Of a stretch of 64,000 nucleotides of DNA, positions 18,569 through 27,019 are shown one piece after another (position 1 is the first letter of the stretch; every line of letters starts with the position of its first letter). This stretch comes from Leifsonia sp. Root112D2 (GTDB lineage Bacteria; Actinomycetota; Actinomycetes; Actinomycetales; Microbacteriaceae): positions 62,001 to 126,000 of the forward strand of contig NZ_LMCU01000001.1 in NCBI RefSeq assembly GCF_001424905.1, read 5' to 3'. A program made the position numbers and the translations under genes. Under the pieces are notes generated by a model. It was not told the origin of the DNA, made no database searches, and saw only the letters and a list, made by a program, of their open reading frames with translations.

Positions 18569-19813
18569 GTGGCAGACGATCAGGGCTGGCAAGCACCCGG
18601 TGAGACGCCGAGAACACCACCGCGCTACGGCGAGTACGCGCCGCCTGGCCAGCACGCCGGCGCCGACCAGCCCGGTTTCGGTGCGGGCCAGCAGCCCGGC
18701 ACACCATACGGTTCGGCCCCCGGCTGGACGCCGCCGCCGAAACCCGGGCTGATCCCCCTGCGACCGCTGGGCTTCGGCACACTCATCGGGGCACCATTCC
18801 AAGAGCTGCGGCGCAACGCGAGGGCCGTGGTGGGCAGCGCACTGCTCATCCAGGGCATTCTGCTCGTCGTCTCCGTCGTGGTGGTCGGCGTGGTGAGCGC
18901 CATCGCCCTGACCCGCATCAGCATGGCGGATGCCGCCGATCTCGACGCGGTCACCAGCGGTTCCGTCGCATCCATCATCGTCTCGGCACTCGTGCCGGTG
19001 GCGCTCAGCCTGGTGGGCTCGGCCTTTTTGACGGGGATCATCGTGAGCGACGTCGCGCGCGGAACCCTCGGTGAGAAGCTCAGCCTGAAGGAACTGTGGC
19101 GTCTCGCCGGTCGTCGGCTCTGGCCGCTGACCGCGTGGGTGCTCATCGTGGCGGGTGTGCTGCTGGGTCTCATCGCCGTCGTCGGCGGCGCGGCGACGGC
19201 GCTCATCCTGGTCGGCAACGCCGTGACTCTCGCACTCGGCATCGTCGTAGCCATACTCGGTGCGCTCGCGCTGGTCGCGCTCGGGGTGTGGCTGTACACG
19301 AAGACCTCGCTGGTGCCCTGCCTCATCGTGATGGAGCGGCTCGGCGTGCGCGCATCCATTCGTCGCTCCTGGTCGCTGACCCGTGGATACTTCTGGCGAA
19401 CGTTCGGCGTGCAGTTTCTGGTTGCGGCCATCGTGAACATCGTGGCGCAGGTCGTGACGACGCCCGTGGCTCTCGTGTACGGCTTTCTCGTGTCCCTCAT
19501 CGACCCCACCGGCAGCGGTCAGCTCAATGGCGGGGCCATCACGGCGGCGATCGTCTCCTACGCGGTGCTGCTGCTGGTGTCACTGGTGATCGGCGCCGTC
19601 ACGACGGTGGTGCAGTCCTCGGCCATCGCGCTCATCTACATCGATCTGCGCATGCGCAAGGAGGGGCTCGACCTGAAGCTGGTGCGCTTCGTCGAGGCCC
19701 GGCAGACCGGGCGCACGGATGTGGCCGACCCGTACCTTGTCGAGACCGCGGCTGCGGAAGCGCCAGGTACTCCGGGTACGCAACCGCCGGCCGAGGGCTC
19801 GCCCTGGGCATGA
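18569..19813 (+). CDS. Glycerophosphodiester phosphodiesterase-type membrane-domain protein
   Basis: The 414-residue protein has a Pro/Gly-rich disordered N-terminus (about 1-65), the conserved start of the membrane domain IPLRPLGFGTLIGAPF, and about six long hydrophobic helices, matching the GlpQ-associated membrane domain family. The catalytic phosphodiesterase domain is absent. Role unknown, probably envelope related. The GTG at 18569 has GAGGAGA upstream. It heads a plus-strand operon with DUF4129, DUF4350, MoxR and DUF58, joined by an ATGA overlap. It is divergent from mtrA, so MtrA could regulate it. Confidence 0.85.
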   Translation: MADDQGWQAPGETPRTPPRYGEYAPPGQHAGADQPGFGAGQQPGTPYGSAPGWTPPPKPGLIPLRPLGFGTLIGAPFQELRRNARAVVGSALLIQGILLVVSVVVVGVVSAIALTRISMADAADLDAVTSGSVASIIVSALVPVALSLVGSAFLTGIIVSDVARGTLGEKLSLKELWRLAGRRLWPLTAWVLIVAGVLLGLIAVVGGAATALILVGNAVTLALGIVVAILGALALVALGVWLYTKTSLVPCLIVMERLGVRASIRRSWSLTRGYFWRTFGVQFLVAAIVNIVAQVVTTPVALVYGFLVSLIDPTGSGQLNGGAITAAIVSYAVLLLVSLVIGAVTTVVQSSAIALIYIDLRMRKEGLDLKLVRFVEARQTGRTDVADPYLVETAAAEAPGTPGTQPPAEGSPWA

Positions 19814-20559
19814 TTCTCGTGCCGGTCGGGGAAACGCTCGCGCTGGGGGCGGCGGCCGTCGTAGCGCGCCTGGAGGACGTGCCCGTCACGCCCGACGGGC
19901 CGGATGCGCGCCGCTGGCTTCTCGACGAGCTCTCGAAGGCGCCCTACCAGGCCGCAAAGCCGAACTGGTTCGACCTGCTCTCCCAGGCCGTGAAGGACTG
20001 GATCGGCTCACTCTTCGGCCCCAGCTCCGGCACCCTGGGACCGCTGTTGATCGTGGTGCTGGCCGTGCTGATCGTCGCGCTCATCGTTGTGGCGTTCGTG
20101 GTGTTCGGACTCCCCCGGCTGAACCGCCGAAGCCGCACGCCCGGCGAGGTCTTCGGCGAGACGGACAGGCGTGACGCGGATGCGCTGCGGCGCGCCGCCG
20201 AGGCGGCAGCGGCATCCGGGGACTGGACGACGGCGATCGAGGAACTCTTTCGCGCGCTGGCACGCGGGCTCGCCGAACGCACGATTCTCACGGTGAACCC
20301 CGGAACGACGGCGCACGGTTTCGGCGCGCGCGCCGCATCCGCGTTTCCGGCGGAGCGCGTGCGGCTGGGCGAGGCGGCCGGGCTCTTCGACAGGGTGCGC
20401 TATCTCGGCGTGGCGGGCACGCAACACGACTACACGACCCTCGGTCAGTTGGAAGCCCGGCTGCGCACGGCACGACCGGATGCGCTGGCGCCGCTCGATG
20501 AGCAGGCCGTCGAGCAGCGCGTCGGGCAATCCGGCGCGCATGGCGGTGCCTCACGATGA
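19810..20559 (+). CDS. DUF4129 domain membrane protein
   Basis: The 249-residue protein has an N-terminal periplasmic stretch, one transmembrane helix at about 78-101, and a cytosolic C-terminal DUF4129 domain (about 125-215: DWTTAIEELFRALARGLAER, seen as AIEELFRALARG, then PGTTAHGFG and FDRVRYLGVAG). DUF4129 proteins occur with MoxR/DUF58/transglutaminase modules. The ATG sits in an ATGA overlap with the preceding gene, and the stop overlaps the next start in the same way, so translation is coupled across three genes. Confidence 0.88.
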   Translation: MILVPVGETLALGAAAVVARLEDVPVTPDGPDARRWLLDELSKAPYQAAKPNWFDLLSQAVKDWIGSLFGPSSGTLGPLLIVVLAVLIVALIVVAFVVFGLPRLNRRSRTPGEVFGETDRRDADALRRAAEAAAASGDWTTAIEELFRALARGLAERTILTVNPGTTAHGFGARAASAFPAERVRLGEAAGLFDRVRYLGVAGTQHDYTTLGQLEARLRTARPDALAPLDEQAVEQRVGQSGAHGGASR

Positions 20560-21836
20560 GCACGGCGCTGCGACCACGCGCGGCCGCCTCATCGACGCCC
20601 TCGCTGCGCCAGGCGGGCCGTCGCGCCAGGTTCTGGGTGGGGTTCGCCGCCGTGGCGCTCGTCATCGTGATAGTGGCGATAGCGGTGCGCGGGGGCGGGG
20701 ATCCGGCGGCCGGCAGCCCTCTCGCCGCCGACAGCGCCGCGCCGGGCGGGTCGCGTGCCCTCGTGCAGGTGCTGCAGCGGCACGGCGTGAGCGTGAAAAC
20801 AGCCGCGACGCTGTCAGAGGCGCGAGCGGCGGTCACGGCAGCGGGCGCCGCTGATGCGACGGTGCTGCTCGCGGATCCCTCGAACTATCTCTCGAGAGCA
20901 CAGCTGCGGAGCGTGGCCGAGCTCGGCGCCGCCGTCGTCATCGTGCAGCCCTCCTTCGCTGCGCTCGAGGCGCTGGCCCCCACGGTCTCGGCGGCGGGTG
21001 CGGCGAAGAAGTCCTCTGATCTGCCGACCCGCTGCGAGGTGCCTGCCGCCGTGCGAGCCGGCAGTATTACCGCACCGGGTCAGGCCTATCGCGTGGCCGG
21101 CGCGGGCTCCACATCGGGCACAGCCGACGTCGTCGGCTGCTTTCCAACGAGCGACGGGGCGTATGCGTACGTGCACACGCGGAACGCACAGAGCGGCTCC
21201 AGCGTCGATGTGCTCGGTTCCACGAAGGTGCTCAGCAACGACGGCATCGACCGCGCGGGGAACGCCGCCCTCGCTCTCAATCTGCTCGGCGGCACCCACA
21301 CGCTCGTCTGGTATCTGCCCACCATTGCCGACGTTGCCGCCACCGGGCCGCCGAGCCTGGGCGCGCTCACTCCGGGCTGGGTCACGGCCGTGATGGTGCT
21401 GCTGCTGGTCGCGGCGCTTGCCGCGGCGATCTGGCGCGGTCGGCGCTTCGGACCGCTCGTCGTCGAGAACCTGCCCGTGGTGGTGCGCGCCGAGGAGACC
21501 ATGGAAGGCCGCGCGCGGCTCTACCAGCGCTCCTCCGCCCGGCTGCGGGCGCTGGACGCGCTTCGTGTCGGCGCCGTCGCCCGGCTCGCGAGGCTGGCCG
21601 GGCTTGCACGCACGGCGAGCGTCATCGAGGTTTCGGATGCCGTTGCCGCGCTCATCGGAGGTGACCCCGCCACCGTGCGTGGCATCCTGCTCGGCACCGT
21701 GCCGCACAGCGACGCCGAACTGCTGCGGGCATCCGACCGGCTCGCCGAGCTGGAGACCGCCGTCATGAGGCGGACCCGCCCAACGGCTTCTCCGACACCG
21801 CAGAACTCGCCGCCCCGATCGAACGAAGGAGAATGA
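20556..21836 (+). CDS. DUF4350 domain protein
   Basis: The 426-residue protein has an N-terminal transmembrane helix (about 28-46), a DUF4350 domain (about 65-260) of GATase-like fold (SRALVQVLQRHGVSVKTAATL, seen as ALVQVLQRHGV, and LADPSNYLS), a second helix at about 275-295, and a cytosolic tail beginning WRGRRFGPLVVENLPVVVRAEETMEGRARLYQ (key part FGPLVVENLPVVVRAEE). This C-terminal motif is characteristic of the family next to MoxR. The ATG overlaps the DUF4129 stop in ATGA. The role is unknown but the gene is constant in this operon in actinobacteria. Confidence 0.88.
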   Translation: MSTALRPRAAASSTPSLRQAGRRARFWVGFAAVALVIVIVAIAVRGGGDPAAGSPLAADSAAPGGSRALVQVLQRHGVSVKTAATLSEARAAVTAAGAADATVLLADPSNYLSRAQLRSVAELGAAVVIVQPSFAALEALAPTVSAAGAAKKSSDLPTRCEVPAAVRAGSITAPGQAYRVAGAGSTSGTADVVGCFPTSDGAYAYVHTRNAQSGSSVDVLGSTKVLSNDGIDRAGNAALALNLLGGTHTLVWYLPTIADVAATGPPSLGALTPGWVTAVMVLLLVAALAAAIWRGRRFGPLVVENLPVVVRAEETMEGRARLYQRSSARLRALDALRVGAVARLARLAGLARTASVIEVSDAVAALIGGDPATVRGILLGTVPHSDAELLRASDRLAELETAVMRRTRPTASPTPQNSPPRSNEGE

Positions 21837-21840
21837 ATCC

Positions 21841-22809
21841 ATGACCGAGACCGCAGAAACAGACCGCCTCCGTTCCGCGCTCACGCAGGTGCGCACCGAG
21901 GTGGGCAAGGCCGTCGTGGGCCAGGACGGCGCGGTCACGGGCCTCATCATCGCGCTGCTGGCGCGTGGCCACGTGCTGCTGGAGGGCGTGCCCGGCGTCG
22001 CGAAGACGCTGCTGGTGCGCTCGCTCAGCCACGCGCTGAACCTGCAGACGAAGCGCGTGCAGTTCACCCCCGACCTGATGCCGGGCGACGTGACGGGCTC
22101 GCTCGTCTACGACCCGCGCGCCGGCGAGTTCGAGTTTCGCGAGGGTCCGGTGTTCACCAATATCCTGCTGGCCGACGAGATCAATCGCACCCCGCCGAAG
22201 ACGCAGTCTGCCCTGCTCGAGGCCATGGAGGAACGCCAGGTGAGCGCCGACGGGGTGAGCAGGCCCGTGCCGGACCCGTTCATCGTGGCCGCCACCCAGA
22301 ACCCCATCGAATACGAGGGAACGTACACGTTGCCCGAAGCGCAGCTCGACCGCTTTCTGCTCAAGCTCACACTGGATCTGCCCGAGCGCGAGAGCGAGGT
22401 GGAGGTGCTGCGCAGGCACGCCGCCGGATTCAACCCGCGCGATCTGGCTGCGGCCGGGGTGACTCCGGTGCTCGACGCCACCCGGCTGGCCGAGGCGCAG
22501 GCGGCAGTGGCATCCGTCGGCGCGAGCGCGGATGTGCTGGCCTACATCGTCGACCTCGCCAGGGCCACCCGGCAGAGCCCTTCGGTGAAACTCGGCGTGA
22601 GCCCGCGCGGCACCACCGCGCTGCTCGCCACCGCGCGCGCCTGGGCATGGCTCTCGGGCTACGACTCGATCACGCCGGATCATGTGCAGGCCATGCTGCT
22701 GCCCACGTGGCGGCACCGGCTTCAGTTGCAGCCCGAGGCCGAGCTGGAGGGCGTCGCCGTCGACGCGATCCTGCGCTCGATCGTGCAGCAGGTCCAGGTT
22801 CCGATCTAG
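21841..22809 (+). CDS. moxR: MoxR-family AAA+ ATPase
   Basis: MoxR ATPases act as chaperones that activate or assemble partner proteins, often with DUF58/VWA proteins. The 322-residue protein has Walker A GVPGVAKTLLVRS, Walker B ILLADEINRTPPKTQSALLEAMEE (key part LLADEINR), sensor 1 VAATQNPIEYEGTYTLPEAQ (key part ATQNP and LPEAQLDRF) and a C-terminal lid. A GAAGGAG ribosome binding site precedes the ATG. It lies 4 nt after the DUF4350 stop and 10 nt before DUF58, so it is within the operon. Confidence 0.93.
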   Translation: MTETAETDRLRSALTQVRTEVGKAVVGQDGAVTGLIIALLARGHVLLEGVPGVAKTLLVRSLSHALNLQTKRVQFTPDLMPGDVTGSLVYDPRAGEFEFREGPVFTNILLADEINRTPPKTQSALLEAMEERQVSADGVSRPVPDPFIVAATQNPIEYEGTYTLPEAQLDRFLLKLTLDLPERESEVEVLRRHAAGFNPRDLAAAGVTPVLDATRLAEAQAAVASVGASADVLAYIVDLARATRQSPSVKLGVSPRGTTALLATARAWAWLSGYDSITPDHVQAMLLPTWRHRLQLQPEAELEGVAVDAILRSIVQQVQVPI

Positions 22810-22819
22810 GCCGGCTCTC

Positions 22820-24250
22820 ATGACCATCTCCGGCCGCTTCGTTCTGCTCCTCGCCCTCGGCGTGGTGCCCGTCGTTCTGCTCGGGCGCGACGGAAACGTG
22901 GCGGCGCTCGTGATGGTCGGGTGGATCGTACTGTGTCTGGTTCTGGGCTTCGTCGATCTGTCGCTCGCGGCATCCGCCCGCCGGCTGTCGGTGCAGCGGG
23001 CGCTGCCCGCCCGGGTGCGGCTCGGTGAGAGCGTGACGAGCGAGTTGTATCTGACGAATCTGGGCGCGCGCGCGCTGCGCGGGGTGGTGCGCGACGGCTG
23101 GGAGCCGTCGGCGGGCGCCCCGACATACTCGCCGGGCTCGACTGGCTCGACTGGCTCGACGCGGGGGTCTGGGTCGACGCGTGGGTCTGGCTCGACGCGG
23201 GGGTCTGGGTCGACCTCGACTGCGGTGCGGATGCCGGTGCGCATTCCCCCGGGCGAGCGTCGGCTTGTCTCCCTTCCGCTCACCCCGACACGTCGCGGCG
23301 AGCGTCGCGTGCACCAGGTGACGGTGCGGTCGCGGGGACCGCTCGGGCTGTTCGGCCGGCAGGCCACGCTGGTGGCGCCGGGGCGCATCCGGGTTCTGCC
23401 GCCGTTCACCTCGCGCAAGCACCTGCCGTCTCGGCTCGCCCGCCTGCGGGAGCTCGACGGGGCGACGAGCGTGATGGTGCGCGGACCGGGAACCGAATTC
23501 GACTCGCTGCGGGAGTACGTGCGCGGCGACGACGTGCGCTCCATCGACTGGCGAGCGACGGCGCGGCGAGGGGCGGATGTCTCGGGAAGCGTCGACCGGC
23601 TCGTCGTGCGCACCTGGCGCCCCGAGCGCGACAGGCGCGTCGTGATAGTCATCGACACGGGCCGTACCTCGGCCGCGCGCATCGAGGACGAGCCGCGCAT
23701 CGACACCGCCTTCGAGGCCTCGCTGCTGCTGGCCGCCCTGGCGACACGGGCGGGCGACCGCGTCGATCTCGTGGCGTACGACCGCCGCGTGCGGGCTCGG
23801 GTGCAGGGCGCGAGCGGCGCCGAGTTGCTCTCGCGCATGGTCGACACGCTCGCGGTCGTCGACCCCGAGCTGATCGAGATGGACTGGACGGCCGTGCCCG
23901 GGCAGGTGCGCGCCCTCACGAGCCAGCCCGCGCTCGTGGTACTGCTCACCTCGATCGACTCACCGGGCGCGAGTCGCGGGCTGCTGTCGGTCTTGCCGCA
24001 GCTGACGAGACGGCACACAGTCGTCGTCGCATCCGTCACCGACCCCGAGGTGCTGCGTGCGGTCGCCGAACGGGGGGACAGGGAGCAGGTGTATCGAGCG
24101 GCCGCGGCCGAGCGGGCGCTGCTCGACGTCGCGCGCGTGTCGGCGGCCGTGCGCCGTCTCGGTGCGGAGGTGGTCACGGATGCCCCGGCCCAGCTGCCGC
24201 CGGCGCTGGCCGACCGGTATCTGGCGCTGAAGGCGGCGGGCCGACTCTGA
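22820..24250 (+). CDS. DUF58 (VWA-like) protein
   Basis: DUF58 proteins have a von Willebrand factor A-like fold and work with MoxR ATPases. The 476-residue product has two N-terminal membrane helices (about 5-52), a beta-rich domain, the DUF58 core motif GTEFDSLREYVRGDDVRSIDWRATAR (key parts FDSLREYVRGDDVR and IDWRATAR near 215-250), and a VWA-like metal site (IDTGRTS). An odd insertion of Gly/Ser/Thr/Arg repeats, GSTGSTGSTRGSG and on, lies at about 105-133 and is encoded by tandem 9- and 18-nt DNA repeats. The usual transglutaminase partner is not in the operon. Confidence 0.9.
   Translation: MTISGRFVLLLALGVVPVVLLGRDGNVAALVMVGWIVLCLVLGFVDLSLAASARRLSVQRALPARVRLGESVTSELYLTNLGARALRGVVRDGWEPSAGAPTYSPGSTGSTGSTRGSGSTRGSGSTRGSGSTSTAVRMPVRIPPGERRLVSLPLTPTRRGERRVHQVTVRSRGPLGLFGRQATLVAPGRIRVLPPFTSRKHLPSRLARLRELDGATSVMVRGPGTEFDSLREYVRGDDVRSIDWRATARRGADVSGSVDRLVVRTWRPERDRRVVIVIDTGRTSAARIEDEPRIDTAFEASLLLAALATRAGDRVDLVAYDRRVRARVQGASGAELLSRMVDTLAVVDPELIEMDWTAVPGQVRALTSQPALVVLLTSIDSPGASRGLLSVLPQLTRRHTVVVASVTDPEVLRAVAERGDREQVYRAAAAERALLDVARVSAAVRRLGAEVVTDAPAQLPPALADRYLALKAAGRL
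23135..23214 (+). repeat. Tandem 9-nt and 18-nt repeats inside the DUF58 gene
   Basis: Copies of ggctcgact are followed by three 18-nt units (23161-23178, 23179-23196, 23197-23214), each encoding the hexapeptide RGSGST with minor base changes. The repeats keep frame and form a flexible linker in the beta-rich domain. Confidence 0.85.
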
Positions 24251-24445
24251 GGGTGCGACCGCCGAGGCGAGCGCTGGCCGACGGCGGCCGGGGTGGTTTC
24301 AGTTCCACGATGATGCACTGAGCGCGCCCTTCGAGCCCGTTTCGACATACGGCGAGATGTTCGGCGTTACCGTCCTGCTCTCCAATACGGTGCTGTATGC
24401 ATCACAAAGCATATTCACGGCTTAACTGACATAAAGGAATCGCTC

Positions 24446-25207
24446 ATGGCCGACACCACGGCATCCGCTGAACACACAACCGTCTCAACGCTCGGCGCCC
24501 GGCTCGGCGCCGAGGCGCTGGGAACATTCGTTCTCGTCTTCGGCGTGGTCGGGGCCGTACTCTTCGCGGCCGGCTTCAACGGCGGCGAGGGCGGCCTGAA
24601 CATCGGATTCGTCGGTGTCTCGCTCGCGCTCGGCCTTACGGTCGTGGTCGGAGCGTACGCCTTCGGGCCCGTCTCGGGCGGCCACTTCAACCCGGCAGTG
24701 ACCATCGGTCTCGCGGTCGCCGGTCGCTTCGCCTGGAAGGACGTGATCAGCTATATCGTCGCGCAGATCGTCGGCGGTATCATCGCCACCGTGTTGCTGT
24801 TCGCGATTCTGGCCGGCGGCAAGAACAGCGACCTGACGGCACAGTTCAAGGGTGCCTCCACCGGATACGACGCAATCTCCCCCGGGGGTTACAACCTCGT
24901 TGCCGTGCTGCTGATCGAGATCATCACGACGGCGATCTTCCTGTACGTCATCATCGGCGTGACCAGCTCGCGCGCGGCATCCGGCTTCGCACCGCTGGCC
25001 ATCGGCCTCACCCTGACGCTGCTGGCTCTCATCGCCATCCCGGTCTCGAACGCCTCGTTCAACCCGGCCCGCGCCATCGCGACAGCGATCTTCGGAGGCC
25101 CGGAAGCGCTCGGCCAGCTCTGGGCGACCGTCGTCGCCCCGATCGTGGGCGCCATCATCGCCGGCGCCACCTACAAGTTCATCTTCGACCGCACGAAGAA
25201 GGCCTGA
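24446..25207 (+). CDS. aqpZ: Aquaporin Z-type water channel (MIP family)
   Basis: The 253-residue protein has six transmembrane helices and the two aquaporin half-helix motifs HFNPAVT (about residue 74) and SFNPARA (about 205). Water selectivity is inferred from general AqpZ resemblance; selectivity-filter residues were not checked by alignment. The ATG is preceded by AAAGGAA. It stands alone, about 195 nt after the DUF58 gene; that gap shows no gene. It and the next MFS gene split what is usually one MoxR/DUF58-SpoIIM-RDD cluster. A large hairpin follows its 3' end. Confidence 0.9.
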   Translation: MADTTASAEHTTVSTLGARLGAEALGTFVLVFGVVGAVLFAAGFNGGEGGLNIGFVGVSLALGLTVVVGAYAFGPVSGGHFNPAVTIGLAVAGRFAWKDVISYIVAQIVGGIIATVLLFAILAGGKNSDLTAQFKGASTGYDAISPGGYNLVAVLLIEIITTAIFLYVIIGVTSSRAASGFAPLAIGLTLTLLALIAIPVSNASFNPARAIATAIFGGPEALGQLWATVVAPIVGAIIAGATYKFIFDRTKKA

Positions 25208-25229
25208 CCCCACCCCCCCGGGGTTGACC

Positions 25230-25307
25230 ACAACGACGGAGATTCTGCGCGATTTGGGGCAATACGCATCCCTTGCTGCCCGATATCCGCAGAATCTCCG
25301 TCGTTGT
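25230..25307. repeat. Palindromic element A (78 nt) of the ACGACGGA family
   Basis: Ends ACAACGACGGA (25230-25240) and TCCGTCGTTGT (25297-25307) match the family ends with one substitution in each arm. In this copy pairing continues on both sides, giving perfect 23-bp arms (25227-25249 and 25288-25310) around a 38-nt loop. It lies between the convergent aqpZ and MFS 3' ends and could also act as a bidirectional terminator, though it has no T-tract. Confidence 0.85.
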
Positions 25308-25351
25308 GGTGTGCGCGGTGGGGTGCGGGCTGGGCGGGACCGGCCGGGGCG

Positions 25352-26725
25352 TCAGGGCTCGGGGGCGGCACCCGGCAGGGTGCGCATGCCCAGCAGTGGA
25401 GAGAACACGGCGAAACCGGATGCCGCGAGCGTGCCGATTGCGCCGATCCACAGCGTCGGCACCACTCCGATGCTCGAGCCCAGCACCCCCGCGATCAGGC
25501 TGGCGATGGGCATCACGCCCCACACCACGAAGCGGATCGACGCGTTCATGCGCCCCAGCAACCGCGGCGGGCAGACCCTTTGGCGAAAGCTCACCTGGGC
25601 GATGTTGTAGACCAGCACCGAGAACGAGAACAGAAACTCCGCGAGAATCAGCAGCGGCAGGGAGAAGGCGGGCTCCAGCGCCGCGGCGGGCCAGAGCAGA
25701 ATGGCGAGGCCGCTCACGACCGCCGCGAGCGGGATGACGGTGCCCTCGCCGAGCCGGCGCGACAGCCACGGCGTCGCGAGCGCGCCGAGCAGTCCGCCGA
25801 TCGAGCCGACCGACATGATGATGCCGAGGCCCACGGCGCCGAGATCCAGCTCGCGCAGGATCAGCAGCGTGAGCAGCGTCGAAGCGATCCCGCCGAAGAA
25901 GTTGCTGGCCCCGGTGGTTGCGGTGATGGTGCGGATCAGTTTGTGGTGCCAGACGAACGACAGGCCCTCACGAATCTCGTGCCATAGCCCGGCGCGCTCG
26001 GCAGGATCGGCCGGCTTCTCTTCGTCCCGGATGCGCCACAGGAACAGAAACGACAACACATAGCTCAGCGCGTCACCCAGCAGCAGCAAGGGCGCACTGA
26101 CGATCGTGAGCAGTCCGCCGCCGAGCGCGGGGCCGCCGATGCGCGCGATCTGGGCGGTGGATTCGAGCCGGGCATTGGCATCCGGAACCTGCGTGTGGCG
26201 CACCAGGATGGGCACGTAGCTCTGGTAGGAGACGTCGAAGAAGACGGTGGCCATGCCGATGACGGCGGCCACCACGTAGACGTGCCACATCTGCAGAGCG
26301 CCGAGAACCCACAGCAGCGGGATGGCGATGAGGGCTATCGCGCGCACGGCGTCGGCCGCGATCATCACGCGGCGCTTCAGCCAGCGGTCGACCCAGGCAC
26401 CGGCGGGCAGGCCGACCACCAGGAATGCCGCGGTCTCGGCCGCGCCGAGCACGCCGACCTGGAACTCGGTGGCCTGGAGCAGGTTGATGGCCAGCACGGG
26501 AACGGCGAGCTGGGTGAGCTGGGTGCCGAGCTGACTGGCCGATTCGCCAGCCCACAGCTTGAGGAAGCCGCCGTGCCGCCACAGGCTGGGGCCGGATGTT
26601 TCGACGGAAGCACTCGTACTCGTTGCGTCTGCCCGATGGCTCGATTCGGGGTCGGAATGGGCGAGAGACTCGACGACCGGTTCGGCGATCGATTCCTCGC
26701 CACCCTCAAGAAATTGCTCGCTCAC
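25352..26725 (-). CDS. MFS transporter (drug/macrolide-efflux-like)
   Basis: The 457-residue protein has a 45-residue charged N-terminal extension and twelve predicted helices. It fits the MFS_3/enterobactin-exporter-like group often annotated as macrolide or multidrug efflux (LWAGESASQLGTQLTQLAVPV, key part SQLGTQLTQLAVP; GLPAGAWVDRWLKRRV with the loop 2-3 motif GAWVDRWLKRR; PPRLLGRMNAS). Substrate unknown. The GTG start has no Shine-Dalgarno, so the message may be leaderless or the true start may lie downstream. It is flanked by two long hairpins (25230-25307 and 26866-26961). Confidence 0.85.
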   Translation of the reverse strand: MSEQFLEGGEESIAEPVVESLAHSDPESSHRADATSTSASVETSGPSLWRHGGFLKLWAGESASQLGTQLTQLAVPVLAINLLQATEFQVGVLGAAETAAFLVVGLPAGAWVDRWLKRRVMIAADAVRAIALIAIPLLWVLGALQMWHVYVVAAVIGMATVFFDVSYQSYVPILVRHTQVPDANARLESTAQIARIGGPALGGGLLTIVSAPLLLLGDALSYVLSFLFLWRIRDEEKPADPAERAGLWHEIREGLSFVWHHKLIRTITATTGASNFFGGIASTLLTLLILRELDLGAVGLGIIMSVGSIGGLLGALATPWLSRRLGEGTVIPLAAVVSGLAILLWPAAALEPAFSLPLLILAEFLFSFSVLVYNIAQVSFRQRVCPPRLLGRMNASIRFVVWGVMPIASLIAGVLGSSIGVVPTLWIGAIGTLAASGFAVFSPLLGMRTLPGAAPEP

Positions 26726-26865
26726 GAATCAAGTATCTCCGACGGCGCCCCGCTCTCGGTCATGATCGCCATGCACCCCGACCGCCAGGCCGGCTGAACG
26801 CACCCCGCACCTACGCCCGACCCGTCGTCCTGTCAGCTTCCGGCCTGTCACCGCGCGCCGCTCCC

Positions 26866-26961
26866 GCACATAACTCATGCAGTTCCGATGCAGCCACGGA
26901 CGGCGGCCCGAAAAGACGCGGAAGTCCGACGCCGCCGCGTCAGATTGCATGAGTTATGCGC
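26866..26961. repeat. Large imperfect palindrome B (96 nt)
   Basis: Outer arms 26866-26884 and 26943-26961 share the perfect 13-mer CATAACTCATGCA / TGCATGAGTTATG with a few mismatches beyond it. The interior has a second stem (GACGGCGGC with GCCGCCGCGTC). Its architecture is like the ACGACGGA elements, but the arm sequence differs. It lies in the 294-nt gap upstream of the MFS gene and downstream of the SpoIIM-like gene. Confidence 0.75.
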
Positions 26962-27019
26962 AGCGCTGGCCGCTCAAAGCGAGGTGGCCGGGCGGGCCAG
27001 GAGGCCGGCTGAGCGCGGC

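Noticed and set aside
25230..25307. Simple rho-independent terminator for aqpZ
   Set aside because: The 23-bp arms with a 38-nt loop and no T-tract, and the family ends shared with seven other sites, argue that termination is at most a secondary role.
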